The notes: generated by a model from the sequence alone, not told the origin. Numbered from the stretch's first letter, positions 48,371 to 57,948 are shown. The stretch: DNA of 64,000 nucleotides from Lachnospiraceae bacterium (GCA_015056905.1 SVFI01000003.1:62001-126000); one strand, 5' to 3'. Made by a program: numbers and translations.

Positions 48371-48757
48371 ATGAGTGATTACAAAAGAAATAATAGAATA
48401 GCCGAAGCGTTAGCTATGAAAGGGTGGAAACAGGTAGACCTTGTAGAGCGTACAGGCATAAAAAAGAGTTCTATTAACGGCTGGGTAAAACAAAACTGGC
48501 AACCTAAACAAAAGGCTTTAATGGATATGGCTAGAGTTTTAGGGGTATCTGAAATGTGGCTGGCTGGTTATGACGTACCTATGGAGCGTCCACAAGCTCA
48601 AATAAAAAATGATGAGCTGGTTAAGCTCATCATGGAGTTAAAAGATAATGAAGAATTACGTAATTTATGTATGTCTATAAGTCATCTAACAGATGATCAA
48701 CGTAAAACTATAGGGAGCATGGTTACTGAGCTGAGCAAACTTAACACTCTGCACTAA
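48371..48757 (+). CDS. CI-like XRE-family repressor
   Basis: MSDYKRNNRIAEALAMKGWKQVDLVERTGIKKSSINGWVKQNWQPKQKALMDMARVLGVSEMWLAGYDVPM. Confidence 0.85.
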   Translation: MSDYKRNNRIAEALAMKGWKQVDLVERTGIKKSSINGWVKQNWQPKQKALMDMARVLGVSEMWLAGYDVPMERPQAQIKNDELVKLIMELKDNEELRNLCMSISHLTDDQRKTIGSMVTELSKLNTLH

Positions 48758-48946
48758 GTAAGCCTTGTATGAGGTATAGTAATTCTATATCTGTACAGTT
48801 AGTTAATAATTCTTTGATTGTTTCAATTACAAAATCTCTTTCCATAGCTACACCCCATCAATCGAACAAATGTTTGTTTTTTTACAAATTTTATATTACT
48901 ATAATTTTTCCAAAAATTCAATAGTAATTTTATGGAGGGCTCAGGT

Positions 48947-50377
48947 ATGTCACCAAAAAATAAAAAAATAGAAAGAATAGCTTGTTATGTGCGTGTATCT
49001 TCACAAGAGCAAAAGTTACACGGTCTATCTTTAGACGCTCAGCGTGACACACTCAGACGCTACGCTGAGGAGCACGGTTTAAATATAATAGAATGGTATG
49101 AGGATGAGGGAATAAGTGGACGAAAGTTAATCAGACGTAGACCAGCTTTACAGCGTATGCTTAATGACGCTAAAGCTGGCAAGTTTGACCGTATCATATT
49201 TATTAAGCTAGACCGTTATTTTAGGTCTGTAGCTGAGTATTATGAGTGTCAGAAAGTATTAGAGGCTAATAAAGTGACGTGGACGGCTACAGAGGAAAAA
49301 TATGACCTCACCACCGCTAACGGTCGCTACTGGGTGACGCAAAAATTAGCTATGGCTGAATATGAGGCAGATCAGACAGGGGAGCGTATTGACTTAGTGA
49401 ATGAGTATAAAGTCCGTACAGGTCAGCCACTTACAGGAGCGCAGAGTCAGGGCTTAGCCTTTACGGTAGGTAGAGACGAAAAAACGGGCTTAAAAAACGT
49501 CATCCCTGACCCAGAGACTAAAGAGCTTATAACTGATTTTATCAATTACTTTTTAGTACACCAGTCTGTAAAAGGTAGCGTGGTTTATGTCAATAATAAA
49601 TATGGTACTAAACATGAGTACGCCCAGCTTAGAAAAGTGTTAACTGATACTAAATTATGGGGGCACTACAGAGGAAATGACTTTTACTGTAAAGGTTATG
49701 TGGATAAAGCCACTTTTGATAAAATACAGGCTATTTTAGATAGTAACGTAAAACGCCCTAAAACCAATAGAGTGTATCTATTTACTGGTCTACTCTCCTG
49801 TCCTTGCTGTGGTAGAAAAATGACAGGTATAAGCTCTGCTAATCGTGTAAATAGAAAGCCTAATGGTAAAGTATACACTTATACCAATGTGATTTATCAA
49901 TACCGCTGTAATAAGGCTAAAATGTCTAAGCTTTGCACCTTTAGAAAATACCCTAATGAGGCACACTTAGAAAAAGCCATGTTAAACAACCTTAACCGTT
50001 TTATTAACAACCATATAACACACGTTAAAATAACAGCTAACACTAACACCCACACTGACGGTGTTAAAAACTCTATAGCTAACTTACACTCTGAAATGAA
50101 TAGATTAAACACTATGTTTAGAAAAGGTAGAGTTAAAGAGGAGGAGTATGATAGAGAGTATGAGGAGTTGGAAAGACAGCTGGCAGAGTTACAGGAGAGC
50201 TTAACACCTGTGGAGGAAAGAGATTTAAGCATATATGAGGAGCTACTGGCTAAAGATGACTGGAAAGAGTTATATAACGCTCTTAATAAAGAGAATAAAA
50301 GAGCGTTCTGGCGTAAGTATGTAAAGGCTATAAAGCTAGATACAGAGGGCAAACTGGATGAGATAATATTTTTTTGA
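48947..50377 (+). CDS. Large serine recombinase / integrase
   Basis: IACYVRVSSQEQKLHGLSLDAQRDTLRRYAEEHGL (resolvase catalytic domain), LSCPCCGRKMTG zinc ribbon, coiled-coil C-terminus; stop 25 bp from the junction core. Confidence 0.95.
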   Translation: MSPKNKKIERIACYVRVSSQEQKLHGLSLDAQRDTLRRYAEEHGLNIIEWYEDEGISGRKLIRRRPALQRMLNDAKAGKFDRIIFIKLDRYFRSVAEYYECQKVLEANKVTWTATEEKYDLTTANGRYWVTQKLAMAEYEADQTGERIDLVNEYKVRTGQPLTGAQSQGLAFTVGRDEKTGLKNVIPDPETKELITDFINYFLVHQSVKGSVVYVNNKYGTKHEYAQLRKVLTDTKLWGHYRGNDFYCKGYVDKATFDKIQAILDSNVKRPKTNRVYLFTGLLSCPCCGRKMTGISSANRVNRKPNGKVYTYTNVIYQYRCNKAKMSKLCTFRKYPNEAHLEKAMLNNLNRFINNHITHVKITANTNTHTDGVKNSIANLHSEMNRLNTMFRKGRVKEEEYDREYEELERQLAELQESLTPVEERDLSIYEELLAKDDWKELYNALNKENKRAFWRKYVKAIKLDTEGKLDEIIFF

Positions 50378-50402
50378 GCGGTGTGCTACTAACATAGTCG
50401 CA

Positions 50403-50524
50403 CCGTTCGGTCCAATCAAGCCCACAATTTGACCTTCTTTTATTTGAAAGTCCGCATCGTTTACCACCTTATGGTCCATATATTGCTTGGTAATCCCCTT
50501 TGCTTCGATAATTACATTGCTCAT
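50403..50524 (-). pseudogene. 5' part of ABC transporter ATP-binding gene split by element 2
   Basis: MSNVIIEAKGITKQYMDHKVVNDADFQIKEGQIVGLIGPNG| continuous with 46217 downward after excision. Confidence 0.92.
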
Positions 50525-50623
50525 AATCTCCTCCAAAGTATCTGTTTTCTTTCAGCTTCTATTTCAGAATAAAAAAGAAACTTAAAGAATTTCTTAATTT
50601 TCTTAAATTCTTTAAATTTCTTT

Positions 50624-51526
50624 TTAAAATCTTATTCCTATGCATAAGCTGCTTTCTTCTTTTCTTGCAAACACTTCCGCCTCCTGTTTCATGGCAAGTA
50701 GTTTTACAATATAAAGTCCCAAGCCGGTCCCCTGGTTACTGCGAGCCTCCTCCCCCCGATATGTTCTGTCAAAAAGCCTGGTTTCATCCACCACCTGTCC
50801 CGGCATAAGCCGATTTTTAAAGGATAATTCGCAAATTCTACCATCTTTTTCTATTTCTACCAATGAAATTTCAAAGCTATCCTTTGCATATCTAAACACA
50901 TTGGTCAAAAGATTTCCAAGCATACGAAGAAGCAGGTCTTCATTTCCATCTACCATAATACTTTTGTCCGGAATATGAATCACCGGTTGTAAATTAGAGT
51001 TTTTGATTACCGCCTCATGGTCCACGACAAACTGTATGAGAAGCGCTGTTAAATCAAGTTTGGAACAAACCGCCCTGCTTTTATCACTTTCCAGCATCGC
51101 TAACTCAAAAAATTCATCCATCATTTGTTTGAGACTTTCGGTTTTTTGAAGTCCGGTTTCCAAATAGCTTTGCTGTTTCTCGGTTAGATTTCCTTCCTGC
51201 TGCAGCATTTGGAGATTTCCTTTTACAACAGTTAACGGCGTTCGAAGATCATGCGCGATATCCGATACGGACTGCTTCCACTTTTCCTCTTCCTTCATTA
51301 TGCGAAGCTTCATTTCCTTTTGATAATCCAGATTTTCATTCATTTCCGATGCCAAATCCGTCAAATCTTTATCAAATAACGAAATGGTGAGCTGTCGATT
51401 GTAAGACATTTCCTTTGTTTTTTCCAGTTCTTCCCTGCAATTTCTGATTTCTCGTTTTAACGCATGAAGATACATAAAAAGAGCCATACAAAGAAGAAGT
51501 AAAACTACACTAATTGCCATCCACAT
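50624..51526 (-). CDS. Sensor histidine kinase
   Basis: VSDIAHDLRTPLTVVKGNLQML H-box, GNLLTNVFRYAKD N-box, GTGLGLYIVK G-box. Confidence 0.93.
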   Translation of the reverse strand: MWMAISVVLLLLCMALFMYLHALKREIRNCREELEKTKEMSYNRQLTISLFDKDLTDLASEMNENLDYQKEMKLRIMKEEEKWKQSVSDIAHDLRTPLTVVKGNLQMLQQEGNLTEKQQSYLETGLQKTESLKQMMDEFFELAMLESDKSRAVCSKLDLTALLIQFVVDHEAVIKNSNLQPVIHIPDKSIMVDGNEDLLLRMLGNLLTNVFRYAKDSFEISLVEIEKDGRICELSFKNRLMPGQVVDETRLFDRTYRGEEARSNQGTGLGLYIVKLLAMKQEAEVFARKEESSLCIGIRF

Positions 51527-52235
51527 AAGGCTCCTCCTGTTTCTTCAATCGGTATCCGATTCCCCAAACGGTTTCAATATAATCCTTCCCGGTTGCTTTT
51601 TTTAGCTTGCTGCGAAGATTGCTCATATGCACATTGATGGTGTTATCCTCATAATAATAGATATCGTTCCACACGGATTCGTAGAGATTGGCTTTGGTAA
51701 AGGTTTTGTCCGGCTGTTCCAAAAACAACTGAAGCAGTTTTAATTCCTTAGCTGTCAGCGCAAGTACTGTCCCTTCATATGTCGCCCGGTTCTTCTCCGG
51801 AAAAAGCATCAACTGCCCCTCTTGTATGCATTCGTTCTCTGCTGTTTTGCTTGCGTTTTCCGTAGGCACTTTCGCTCTGCGCATCACAACCTCAATCCGC
51901 ACAAGTACCTCATCAAGGTCAAACGGTTTTAAGATATAATCATCCGCTCCCATGCGAAGCACCTCAAGGCGGGTTTCTACCTGCGACTTTGCAGACAAAC
52001 AAATAACCGGGGTATTTGAATGCTCCCGTAACTCTTTGATCAGCACATCTCCGCTCTTGTATGGGAGCATCAAATCCATAAGCACAATTGCATATGTATT
52101 TTGTTTTAATAATTCCGATGCTTTCTTTCCGTCATATGCGCATTCCACTTCATAGTCATGTGTCATCAGAAAATCTGCAAGCATCTGACTGATTTCTTTA
52201 TAATCTTCTACAACTAAAATACGACCTTTGCTCAT
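51510..52235 (-). CDS. OmpR/PhoB-family response regulator
   Basis: ILVVEDYKEISQMLADFL, YAIVLMDLMLPYKSGDVL, winged-helix C-terminus. Confidence 0.94.
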   Translation of the reverse strand: MSKGRILVVEDYKEISQMLADFLMTHDYEVECAYDGKKASELLKQNTYAIVLMDLMLPYKSGDVLIKELREHSNTPVICLSAKSQVETRLEVLRMGADDYILKPFDLDEVLVRIEVVMRRAKVPTENASKTAENECIQEGQLMLFPEKNRATYEGTVLALTAKELKLLQLFLEQPDKTFTKANLYESVWNDIYYYEDNTINVHMSNLRSKLKKATGKDYIETVWGIGYRLKKQEEPYVDGN

Positions 52236-52327
52236 GATTTCTCTCACCCTCGCACTGCCATCCACTATCTCTTCATCACACTATCTGCCCCCTATACACT
52301 TTGGGTACAGATGATATATTCATATCG

Positions 52328-52361
52328 AAATACCCACAATTCACCGAAAATATGGGTATTT
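52328..52361. terminator. Terminator-like inverted repeat downstream of nrdG
   Basis: AAATACCCA...TGGGTATTT followed by T-run. Confidence 0.55.
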
Positions 52362-52590
52362 TTTTCATTTTATGTATATATACCCAAGCCGCATATTATG
52401 TAAACCATTTTAAGGATGTTTCCGGGTATAATAAATAATTTTTTTGGCATATACCCACCTCGATTTTCCGGGAGAATCTCCGGCTCGCCAAGAAACCTCA
52501 GGTTCAGTGAAAAGTACGATAATAAACAAGCTCATATCCAAGTTCTTATAACCCGAACATGAGCCCATCTAATTTTCGCAATAAATTTGC

Positions 52591-53100
52591 CTATGCATAA
52601 TCTCCGCAGTGCAATACAGGAACCGTAGGATCCGTCTGTCGTAATGTCTGCTGTACATCAATCACACGCTGGTTCGAACTGCCCTTCCAAAGAAGTTTTA
52701 CATCCCTGCATTCCTGCATATATTCACCATCTACAAGAACATCTACGTACTGCATTGCCGGATAATGAAGAATTTTTTCCCAAACATCACCCGTGTAAAG
52801 CCAAATGGTTTTATCCGGATATTTCTCCTTAATCTCTGCCATAAGCTTACGTACACCGACACGGTTTGCCGCATGAAGCGGGTCGCCGCCTGAAAATGTA
52901 ATACCGGAAATATAGCTTTTTTCAAGCTGCTCAAAGATTTCCTGCTTTGCTGCCTCATCAAATTCAAGGCCTCCGTCCGGATCCCACGTGAGCGGATTCT
53001 GACATCCTTTGCAACAATGTGTACAACCTGCCACCCAAAGAACCACTCTAAGTCCGTCTCCGTTTAACATATCATCATGTGTAATGTTGTGATATCTCAT
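52591..53100 (-). CDS. nrdG: Anaerobic ribonucleoside-triphosphate reductase activating protein
   Basis: GLRVVLWVAGCTHCCKGCQNPLTWD radical-SAM motif; next to nrdD. Confidence 0.95.
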   Translation of the reverse strand: MRYHNITHDDMLNGDGLRVVLWVAGCTHCCKGCQNPLTWDPDGGLEFDEAAKQEIFEQLEKSYISGITFSGGDPLHAANRVGVRKLMAEIKEKYPDKTIWLYTGDVWEKILHYPAMQYVDVLVDGEYMQECRDVKLLWKGSSNQRVIDVQQTLRQTDPTVPVLHCGDYA

Positions 53101-53114
53101 AAAAAATTCTTCCT

Positions 53115-55304
53115 TTACATACTCTTACGTTCTGCAATCTCTGCCATTTTTGCATCGGAAAGTCTGGTATCCCCATGCACTCTCGAATATGCCAGATATC
53201 CGTTCATACGGTCAATTTTCGTAAGATTTCTGCTTCCGCATTTCGGACAAACGTCCATCTCAAGCTCCTGATGACCGCAATCATCACAGTAAGCCAGAGA
53301 CATATTTACCCCCTCATAAAATCCCATATCCATCGCACGATGAATCAATGTCTTAATCGCTTCAAAATTATAATCGATCGGATATTTTACATACTGGATT
53401 TTACCACCGTTGGATAGTTCCCAAAAACGATACTCTAAATCCTGTTTTTCAATTGGCGTAATATCTTCTGATACATGGCAATGGAAACTGTTAGAAACAT
53501 ACTCCTTATCAGATACGCCCTCAATAATGCCGTATTTTGCACGGAACTGTTTTACCTGCAATCCACAAAGATTCTCTGCAGGTGTTCCGTAAATGGCATA
53601 AAGATTACCGTCCTCTTCTTTAAATTCATTTACTCTGTTATTAATGTGCTCCAATACTTCTAATGCAAACTGTCCGTCCTCTACCAAAGATTTTCCGTTG
53701 TAAAGTTCCTGCAGTTCATTAAATGCCGTAATTCCGAAAGAAGCTGTAGCGTATTTCAAAAGCGGTTTAATCTTATCATGCAAATCAAGATTTCCGTTTA
53801 AAAATCCACCTTCACAATATGCAAGCGGATTCGTAGATGCACGCATCTCACCGAGATATGCATACGTACGGATATGAAGCTGACGAATCAGATTCAGATA
53901 ATAATCCAGTACTTCATAGAAATCCTTGCTTTCCTGTCTCGACTTTGCCAGAATCATAGGTAAATGCAGGGAAACCGCACCGATATTAAAACGTCCCACG
54001 AAAACCGGAGCATCGTTTTCATCTGCCGGATGCATTCCGCCTCTCTCATACCAAGGAGATAAAAATGCACGACATCCCATCGGCGAAATTACTTTTCCGT
54101 ACTGTTTGTACATACTTGCCACATAACCTTTTCCGGTCAAGGAAAGCCAATCCGGATACATGGTCTTAGCTGAACACTTCACACCGGCCTCAAACACATC
54201 CTCGAGCTCTTTGCCCGGTCCGTGCAGACTTTCATCATATAAGAACACAATTTTCGGGAACAATACAGGTTTTTTGCACTCCTTCTTTCCCTGCCCGCGA
54301 CGACGCACATTCAAAAGTGAAATCGTTGCAAGCTTAGCAAAACGATGTGTTCCTATACCTGCTGTCACCGTAATAAACGGATAATCTCCTCGGCTGGAAG
54401 CAACTGTATTAAATTTGTATTCCCATCCCTGGAATCCCTGCTCAAACTCACGCACAACATCCGCATACGCTTCCGCTTCTGCGGTCTCGCGGTCGATACC
54501 GAGTTTGACATATTTTTTAATTGCTTTTTCGTAGGACTTTTCTGCATAAGGCACAAGAATCTTGTCCACTTCCGGTACCGTAAATCCACCATACTGCTGG
54601 CTGGCAGCGGAAAGCACAATATCACCGATTACGTCAAAGGCAACATCGAGACTCTTCGGTTCATTGTACCAAATGTTACCCATCTCAAATCCGCCCTTTA
54701 AGACATTTGCCACGTCAAAAAGACAGCAGTTCATCGTATCACGTCTTGCAGACATATCATGCACGTAAATATAACCGTCACGACACGCCTGTATCTCTTC
54801 CGTTGTCATAAAGAACTTCTGATAGAGTTCTTTATTAAACTGGTTAAAAATAAGACTTCTCTTCGTTGAAACAAGCGCAGAGTCCGTGTTGGCATTTTCC
54901 TTGTCACCGACATACATGATAGACTGACTCTTCTTATATACATCGTCCATCATCTTTACAAAATCCTGCTTGTAATTACGATAGTCTCTGTACGATTTCG
55001 CAACAATCGGTTTCACGTCCTCAAGTGCGCTCTCTACAATATTGTGCATAATCGGAATCGGAATCTCATCTGTCTCAAGCGAGTCAACCTTTTCCACTAC
55101 ATATTGACAAATATGTTTCTTCTCTTCTTCCGTAAACTTGGTAAGGGCACGATACGCAGATTTTCCTACTGCATCAATTACCTTCTGTACATTAAATTTC
55201 TCAAGACTTCCGTCTTTTTTAACGACTTTCACGTCCTTACGCGGCTGAAACATTTCCCCGTAATTCGCGCAATCTTTCCCTTTTTCCACTACATCCTGTC
55301 CCAT
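53115..55304 (-). CDS. nrdD: Anaerobic ribonucleoside-triphosphate reductase
   Basis: ATP-cone (VVKKDGSLEKFNVQKVIDAVGKSAYRA), SREVCGYL-class glycyl-radical C-terminus RMNGYLAYSRVHG, CDDCG...CPKCG; start at MGQDVVEKGKD preferred. Confidence 0.95.
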   Translation of the reverse strand: MGQDVVEKGKDCANYGEMFQPRKDVKVVKKDGSLEKFNVQKVIDAVGKSAYRALTKFTEEEKKHICQYVVEKVDSLETDEIPIPIMHNIVESALEDVKPIVAKSYRDYRNYKQDFVKMMDDVYKKSQSIMYVGDKENANTDSALVSTKRSLIFNQFNKELYQKFFMTTEEIQACRDGYIYVHDMSARRDTMNCCLFDVANVLKGGFEMGNIWYNEPKSLDVAFDVIGDIVLSAASQQYGGFTVPEVDKILVPYAEKSYEKAIKKYVKLGIDRETAEAEAYADVVREFEQGFQGWEYKFNTVASSRGDYPFITVTAGIGTHRFAKLATISLLNVRRRGQGKKECKKPVLFPKIVFLYDESLHGPGKELEDVFEAGVKCSAKTMYPDWLSLTGKGYVASMYKQYGKVISPMGCRAFLSPWYERGGMHPADENDAPVFVGRFNIGAVSLHLPMILAKSRQESKDFYEVLDYYLNLIRQLHIRTYAYLGEMRASTNPLAYCEGGFLNGNLDLHDKIKPLLKYATASFGITAFNELQELYNGKSLVEDGQFALEVLEHINNRVNEFKEEDGNLYAIYGTPAENLCGLQVKQFRAKYGIIEGVSDKEYVSNSFHCHVSEDITPIEKQDLEYRFWELSNGGKIQYVKYPIDYNFEAIKTLIHRAMDMGFYEGVNMSLAYCDDCGHQELEMDVCPKCGSRNLTKIDRMNGYLAYSRVHGDTRLSDAKMAEIAERKSM

Positions 55305-55334
55305 ATAACCAACAAATCCTTTCTCATATATAAG

Positions 55335-55381
55335 CACGCTATATCGTGATTTAACTTTTGTCCAAACACAATATCTTGTGG
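55335..55381 (-). promoter_or_regulatory. Tandem NrdR-box-like sites upstream of nrdD
   Basis: CACGCTATATCGTGAT (55335-55350) and ACACAATATCTTGTGG (55366-55381), 31 bp apart. Confidence 0.7.
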
Positions 55382-55516
55382 TGTACAAGTACTAAGTATA
55401 AAAGACAAATGTGCCTGTGTCAACTCAAATGAACTGGAAAAAATGCACAAAAAAAGGGGGCCGAATTTGTGTCAAATTACGATTCCCTTCTTCTTATTTT
55501 CGTTGACCGGAAAACA

Positions 55517-56683
55517 CTAAAACATATTACTTTTTTTGACCGATTCGATTGCTTCACGGATTGTCTCAAGCGGAAGCACAAGCGCAAATCGCACATGCCC
55601 TGCTCCGAGGCTTCCGAAACTGCTTCCCGGCGTGCAAAGCACGCCACTTTTTTCGAACAAATCCATGACAAATTTTACATCATCCTGTCCGTAAGCCGCC
55701 GGAATACGAGTCCATGCAAACATAGTTCCTTCGCTGCGCTCAAAATCCCATCCAATCTGTGTAAATCCGTCGCAGAGTGCATTTCTTCTCTCCTCATATT
55801 GTCTGCACTGTTCAAAAATATTATCGACCGGACCGGTCAGTGCTGCAATCGCGCCATACTGAACCGGCAAAAAGGTACCGTAATCTATCTGACTTCTTAT
55901 TTTCTTAAATGCCTGCACCACTTGCGCATTTCCGACAAGGAATCCCATTCTGGCTCCGGTATAGTTAAAAGATTTGGACAAGGAATAAAATTCCACTCCG
56001 ATTTCCTTTGCTCCCGGATAAGATAAGAACGAACGCCCTTCTCTTCCATCATATATAATATCTGAATACGCGTTGTCGTGAATGACCCAGATTTCATTTT
56101 CTTTTGCCCATGCAATCAATTCTTCATAAAAAGACGGCGGTGCACATTTACAAACCGGATTCAGCGGATAAGAAACAATGATGGCTTTTGCTGCTTTTAC
56201 TACCTCCGGTGCAATGGAAGATAAATTAGGAAGATACCCTTTCTCCTCAATCAAGTCATATGTCTCCACTTTCGCACCGGTAAGAGCCGGTCCTATTTCA
56301 AAAATCGGATATCCCGGATTCGGTACAAGTACAACATCTCCCGGATCAAACATGCAAAATCCGATATGCGCCATACCTTCCTGGGAGCCATAAACCGATG
56401 TGATTTCCTCCGGCATAAGCTGCACTCCGTAACGCTTGTCAAAGCGCTCCATCACCGCCTGTGTAAGCTCCGGCAAATCTGCCAGCGCATACTTAAAGTT
56501 TTCCGGCTTCTTACACGCTTCAACGACCGCATCCACAATATGCTGAGCCGGTTTGAAATCCGGTGTTCCTACCGAAAAGTTGTACACTTTTCCGCCCTGT
56601 TTTATTCTTTCATTTTTCTTTTCATTTAATACCTGAAAAATTCCTTCTTCTACCTGACTGACTTTGCTTGATAATGGTTTCAT
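55517..56683 (-). CDS. Class I/II pyridoxal-phosphate aminotransferase
   Basis: NPGYPIFEIGPALTGAKVETYDL, SYPLNPVCKCAP, FYSLSKSFNYTGARMGFLVGN (PLP Lys). Confidence 0.92.
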   Translation of the reverse strand: MKPLSSKVSQVEEGIFQVLNEKKNERIKQGGKVYNFSVGTPDFKPAQHIVDAVVEACKKPENFKYALADLPELTQAVMERFDKRYGVQLMPEEITSVYGSQEGMAHIGFCMFDPGDVVLVPNPGYPIFEIGPALTGAKVETYDLIEEKGYLPNLSSIAPEVVKAAKAIIVSYPLNPVCKCAPPSFYEELIAWAKENEIWVIHDNAYSDIIYDGREGRSFLSYPGAKEIGVEFYSLSKSFNYTGARMGFLVGNAQVVQAFKKIRSQIDYGTFLPVQYGAIAALTGPVDNIFEQCRQYEERRNALCDGFTQIGWDFERSEGTMFAWTRIPAAYGQDDVKFVMDLFEKSGVLCTPGSSFGSLGAGHVRFALVLPLETIREAIESVKKSNMF

Positions 56684-56701
56684 TTTGTCGCCTTCCTTAT
56701 T

Positions 56702-57691
56702 TTAGTTATACTCTTTTAAAATCGTTTCTAAATATTCCTTATAATCGGAAACAACCGTCTCGGGACTCATAATGCGAATCTGTCCGCCCAAACCGGTAAT
56801 CCACCCGTAAAATTGATGTGACACCGCCACTTTTACCCTGGCAGAGCAGACCCCCTCACCTCTGCTGCGGATATCAATTTCTTTTCCGAACCGGTCAATC
56901 ACAATGCCTATCTGTTTTTCCGGAAATTGCAATGTCACCACCTGCTCTTCCCCTGCAAACATACCGAAATTCTGCTGTGTATAAAACGCCGGGTTTATCT
57001 TTTTCGCTTCTTCCATACCCTCTCTGTCGCACTTCATAACCGATAAGGCACTCATCTTATCCACACGGAAATGCTTCACAATATTTTCTTTGGAATCAAA
57101 TGCTACCAGATAATAATTTTCATCCTTCCAGACAAGAAAATACGGACTCATCTCATAAAATGCGCCGTCCTTGCGGAAATGCATCTGCTTATCTGCGCCC
57201 CAGTCATAGTACTTAAACCGGATTTTCTTATTTTCCTGTATTGCTTTATGAATATCGTCAACGCTGTAATAAATACTCTCATTGCTGTTTTTGTTGCGGT
57301 CCGACACATAAACCTGTCTCTGCAGTTGTTTCGCATCGCTTTGACTGACAAGCTTTTCAAGTTTTAATATCAGCTCTTTTGATTTTTTTGCCGTAATAAA
57401 ACGTGAGGATTGCACCGCATCTACCAAAAGCTTAAGCTCTGCCAGCTCAAAATCTCTACTGGCGAGATAATACCCGCTATTCCCCCTCTTTTTTGACACA
57501 AGAATATCATAACCGAACTCCTGCAATGCCTGGACATCCGCATAAACTGTTTTTCGCTCTACACAGATGCCTTCTTTTTCAAGTGCCTCAATAATATCCG
57601 GTGTTGAAATTGCATGTGTTTCATCTGTTCGCTCAGAAAGAAGTTTTAATAAATATAGAAGTTTTAATTTTTGTCCCTCTGATTTTGCCAT
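56702..57691 (-). CDS. WYL-domain transcriptional regulator (YafY-type)
   Basis: N-term HTH (KLLYLLKLLSERTDETHAISTPDIIEAL), C-term WYL-like RFKYYDWGADKQMHFRKDGAFYEMSPYFLVWKDENYYLVAF. Confidence 0.9.
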   Translation of the reverse strand: MAKSEGQKLKLLYLLKLLSERTDETHAISTPDIIEALEKEGICVERKTVYADVQALQEFGYDILVSKKRGNSGYYLASRDFELAELKLLVDAVQSSRFITAKKSKELILKLEKLVSQSDAKQLQRQVYVSDRNKNSNESIYYSVDDIHKAIQENKKIRFKYYDWGADKQMHFRKDGAFYEMSPYFLVWKDENYYLVAFDSKENIVKHFRVDKMSALSVMKCDREGMEEAKKINPAFYTQQNFGMFAGEEQVVTLQFPEKQIGIVIDRFGKEIDIRSRGEGVCSARVKVAVSHQFYGWITGLGGQIRIMSPETVVSDYKEYLETILKEYN

Positions 57692-57777
57692 AAAATTTCC
57701 TCCACATCCCGCATATGAGAAATCATTCTGACGAAAAAAACAGGTGCTCAAATCACTTTGAACACCTGTGCCCTATA

Positions 57778-57948
57778 CTATTCCGTTTCTGTTGTTTCCG
57801 TTTCTTCCGACATCGCTGCGTCCTTGGCATTCTTCGATTTTCTCCAAATAGAACCTGCCCAGAAACCTAGTGCCGCAACAACAGCAATCACTACCATAAG
57901 TAAAAGATAAGACAAAAATGTATTTACAAATAAAATAAGATTATTCAT
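57778..57948 (-). CDS. Small single-TM protein (56 aa), not in ORF track
   Basis: MNNLILFVNTFLSYLLLMVVIAVVAALGFWAGSIWRKSKNAKDAAMSEETETTETE*. Confidence 0.6.
   Translation of the reverse strand: MNNLILFVNTFLSYLLLMVVIAVVAALGFWAGSIWRKSKNAKDAAMSEETETTETE

Larger units (their letters stand above)
46218..50410. mobile_element. Degenerate prophage-like integrated element (element 2) with large serine recombinase, inserted in the P-loop codons of an ABC ATPase gene
   Basis: CCGTTCGG at both ends (46218-46225 and 50403-50410); symmetric arm motifs AGTAGCAC (46238-46245) and GTGCTACT (50383-50390); recombinase, CI/Cro-like regulators, tail tape-measure fragment inside. Confidence 0.92.

Noticed and set aside
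52591-55388. Glycyl-radical system as a novel pathway
   Set aside because: Motifs and gene pair match standard anaerobic class III nrdD/nrdG.
55469-56026. 185 aa plus-strand ORF
   Set aside because: Antisense to the aminotransferase gene and without its own motif or signal.
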